Under the pieces are notes generated by a model. It ran no database searches, was not told the origin of the DNA, and saw only the letters and a program-made list of their open reading frames with translations. From assembly GCA_018668795.1 (NCBI GenBank), contig JABJBD010000020.1, positions 1 through 6,510 of the forward strand: a stretch of 6,510 nucleotides of DNA, given 5' to 3'. The stretch is from Candidatus Puniceispirillum sp. (GTDB lineage Bacteria > Pseudomonadota > Alphaproteobacteria > Puniceispirillales > Puniceispirillaceae). The translations under genes were made by a program, and so were the position numbers. Shown in pieces: positions 5,843 through 6,510 of the stretch. The stretch's first letter is position 1; the number at the start of each line of letters is the position of its first letter.

Positions 5843-6328
5843 ATGATGCCGGCTTTTCTTTTACAGTTATGGAATACGCCACATGTGGTTTTGACGTTGG
5901 CAACCGTAATGTGGGCTGGTCATACGATTGCGGCACGTGTTTCGGTCAATGAAATTTCACCGATGTTGTTGATGGAATTGCGCTGGATTATGTGCCTGCT
6001 GGTGTTGATTGTCTTTTGCCGGAAGCAAATAGTGTTACAAATACCAGCGGTGAAAAAACGGTTTGGCTGGGTGTTTATGATGGGCGCCTTTGGCATGGCG
6101 GGATTTACCGTTTTTTTCATTCTGGCAGCACAATATACAACAGCGGTCAATCTTGGCATTACGCAAGGCTCTATCCCAGCTTTCGTCATGATTATCGGTC
6201 TTGTTGTATTACGGACAAAAGTCAGCTTTCTGCAAATCTGTGGCCTCAGCCTATCGCTGGGGGGTGTGGTGTTGTTGGTAAGCGGTGGCTCGATCAGCGT
6301 GTTAAAGACCGTCCAGTTTAACATCTGA
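5843..6328 (+). CDS. DMT-superfamily (EamA) transporter, N-terminal half, ended by an in-frame TGA
   Basis: These 161 codons make the first EamA repeat of a drug/metabolite-type inner-membrane transporter. Counting from the ATG at 5843, five membrane segments lie near 13-32, 42-59, 76-96, 101-124 and 131-148. Typical features are LWNTPHVVLTLATVMWAGH (9-27), an ELRW motif at 45-48, YTTAVN (98-103) and a Gly-rich fifth helix ending LVSGGS. The start is 5843 or the next codon 5846; GATGGG (5834-5839) suits 5846 slightly better. A longer frame from TTG at 5798 is open but adds residues not expected in the family. Full-length members have about 290-300 aa and two such repeats. Here TGA at 6326-6328 follows VQFNI, where relatives read Gly-Asp-Leu. 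A change of GGA to TGA explains it. No frameshift is needed. Confidence 0.75.
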   Translation: MMPAFLLQLWNTPHVVLTLATVMWAGHTIAARVSVNEISPMLLMELRWIMCLLVLIVFCRKQIVLQIPAVKKRFGWVFMMGAFGMAGFTVFFILAAQYTTAVNLGITQGSIPAFVMIIGLVVLRTKVSFLQICGLSLSLGGVVLLVSGGSISVLKTVQFNI

Positions 6329-6510
6329 GACCTTTTGATGCTGGTTGCATGTCTTTGCTATGCTGGCTACACCGTTGGTCTAAGCCGCAGAATTGTTATG
6401 TCGCCACTTGTAATGCTAGCATTTTTTTCAGCCGCCGCCGTGGTTACATTAACAATATGTACAGCTTTGGAATATGCGCAAGGCAATCTAGTCATACCGG
6501 GGGTAAAGGG
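6329..6510 (+). pseudogene. DMT-superfamily (EamA) transporter, start of C-terminal half, same frame after TGA; runs off window
   Basis: Directly after the TGA the same frame reads DLLMLVACLCYAGYTVGLSR and continues to the window edge through a second membrane helix (MLAFFSAAAVVTLTICTAL). This is the expected sixth helix and following region of an EamA protein, so the second repeat is preserved, at least for the 60 codons visible. An ATG at 6338 in this frame could allow reinitiation, but only a weak GAGA (6327-6330) precedes it. With the upstream half this is most simply one gene broken by a single nonsense base. The alternatives are a sequencing error, or two half-transporters that assemble. 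The 3' end of the gene is outside the window, so I cannot say whether further damage exists. Confidence 0.65.

Noticed and set aside
5920..6324. 134-codon open frame on the minus strand opposite the EamA gene
   Set aside because: It is a shadow of the + strand gene: its content resembles no known protein, while the + frame gives a clear membrane-protein family.
6326..6328. UGA recoding (as Gly, Trp or selenocysteine) to explain the intact downstream frame
   Set aside because: The stress-protein gene in the same window ends with TGA, Trp is encoded by TGG, no other gene here has an internal TGA, and the residue expected is Gly rather than Cys/Sec. A point mutation or error is simpler.

Overview
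The window looks like a chromosomal stretch from a free-living, probably marine alphaproteobacterium. It has moderate GC in genes and AT-rich spacers, is dense in nutrient transporters, and carries a polyamine/opine-type ABC cassette of the kind common in Rhodobacterales, Rhizobiales and SAR116-like bacteria. A SAR116-type (Puniceispirillum-like) host is my best guess, from gene style only. All recognised genes are on the + strand. I see no mobile element, CRISPR array, tRNA or rRNA.

Region 1 (1-3357) is an ABC importer cassette: a secreted PotD/PotF-type solute-binding protein, then a PotB-like permease with an unusually long periplasmic insertion, then a PotC-like permease 7 bases later. 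A hairpin with a short T-run lies between the binding-protein gene and the first permease gene and probably sets a high binding-protein to permease ratio. No ATPase gene is present; it is probably upstream of the window.

Region 2 (3358-3685) is a 328-base AT-rich spacer with no supported gene. It holds several small inverted repeats and a TTGACA hexamer, and should contain the promoter and leader of the next unit.

Region 3 (3686-5760) is a likely two-gene operon: a single-domain ATP-binding-type universal stress protein (144 aa), then a sodium:alanine/glycine symporter of the AGCS family (499 aa). A strong hairpin closed by a GCAA loop spans the uspA stop codon and the 51-base gap. A short overlapping ORF also starts there. 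The unit ends at a good intrinsic terminator at 5731-5760.

Region 4 (5761-6510) holds a DMT/EamA-family inner-membrane exporter. Its reading frame is interrupted by one in-frame TGA at 6326-6328, where the family normally has Gly. The same frame continues with clear family similarity to the window end. The break falls at the boundary between the two EamA repeats, so this is either a fresh nonsense pseudogene, a sequence error, or a transporter split into halves.

Overall the region serves uptake and export of small organic nitrogen compounds (polyamine-like solutes, alanine/glycine, unknown DMT substrates) with one stress-linked regulator. Most of it is ordinary. The points most worth a second look are the TGA in the EamA gene, the hairpin between uspA and the symporter gene, and the enlarged permease loop.
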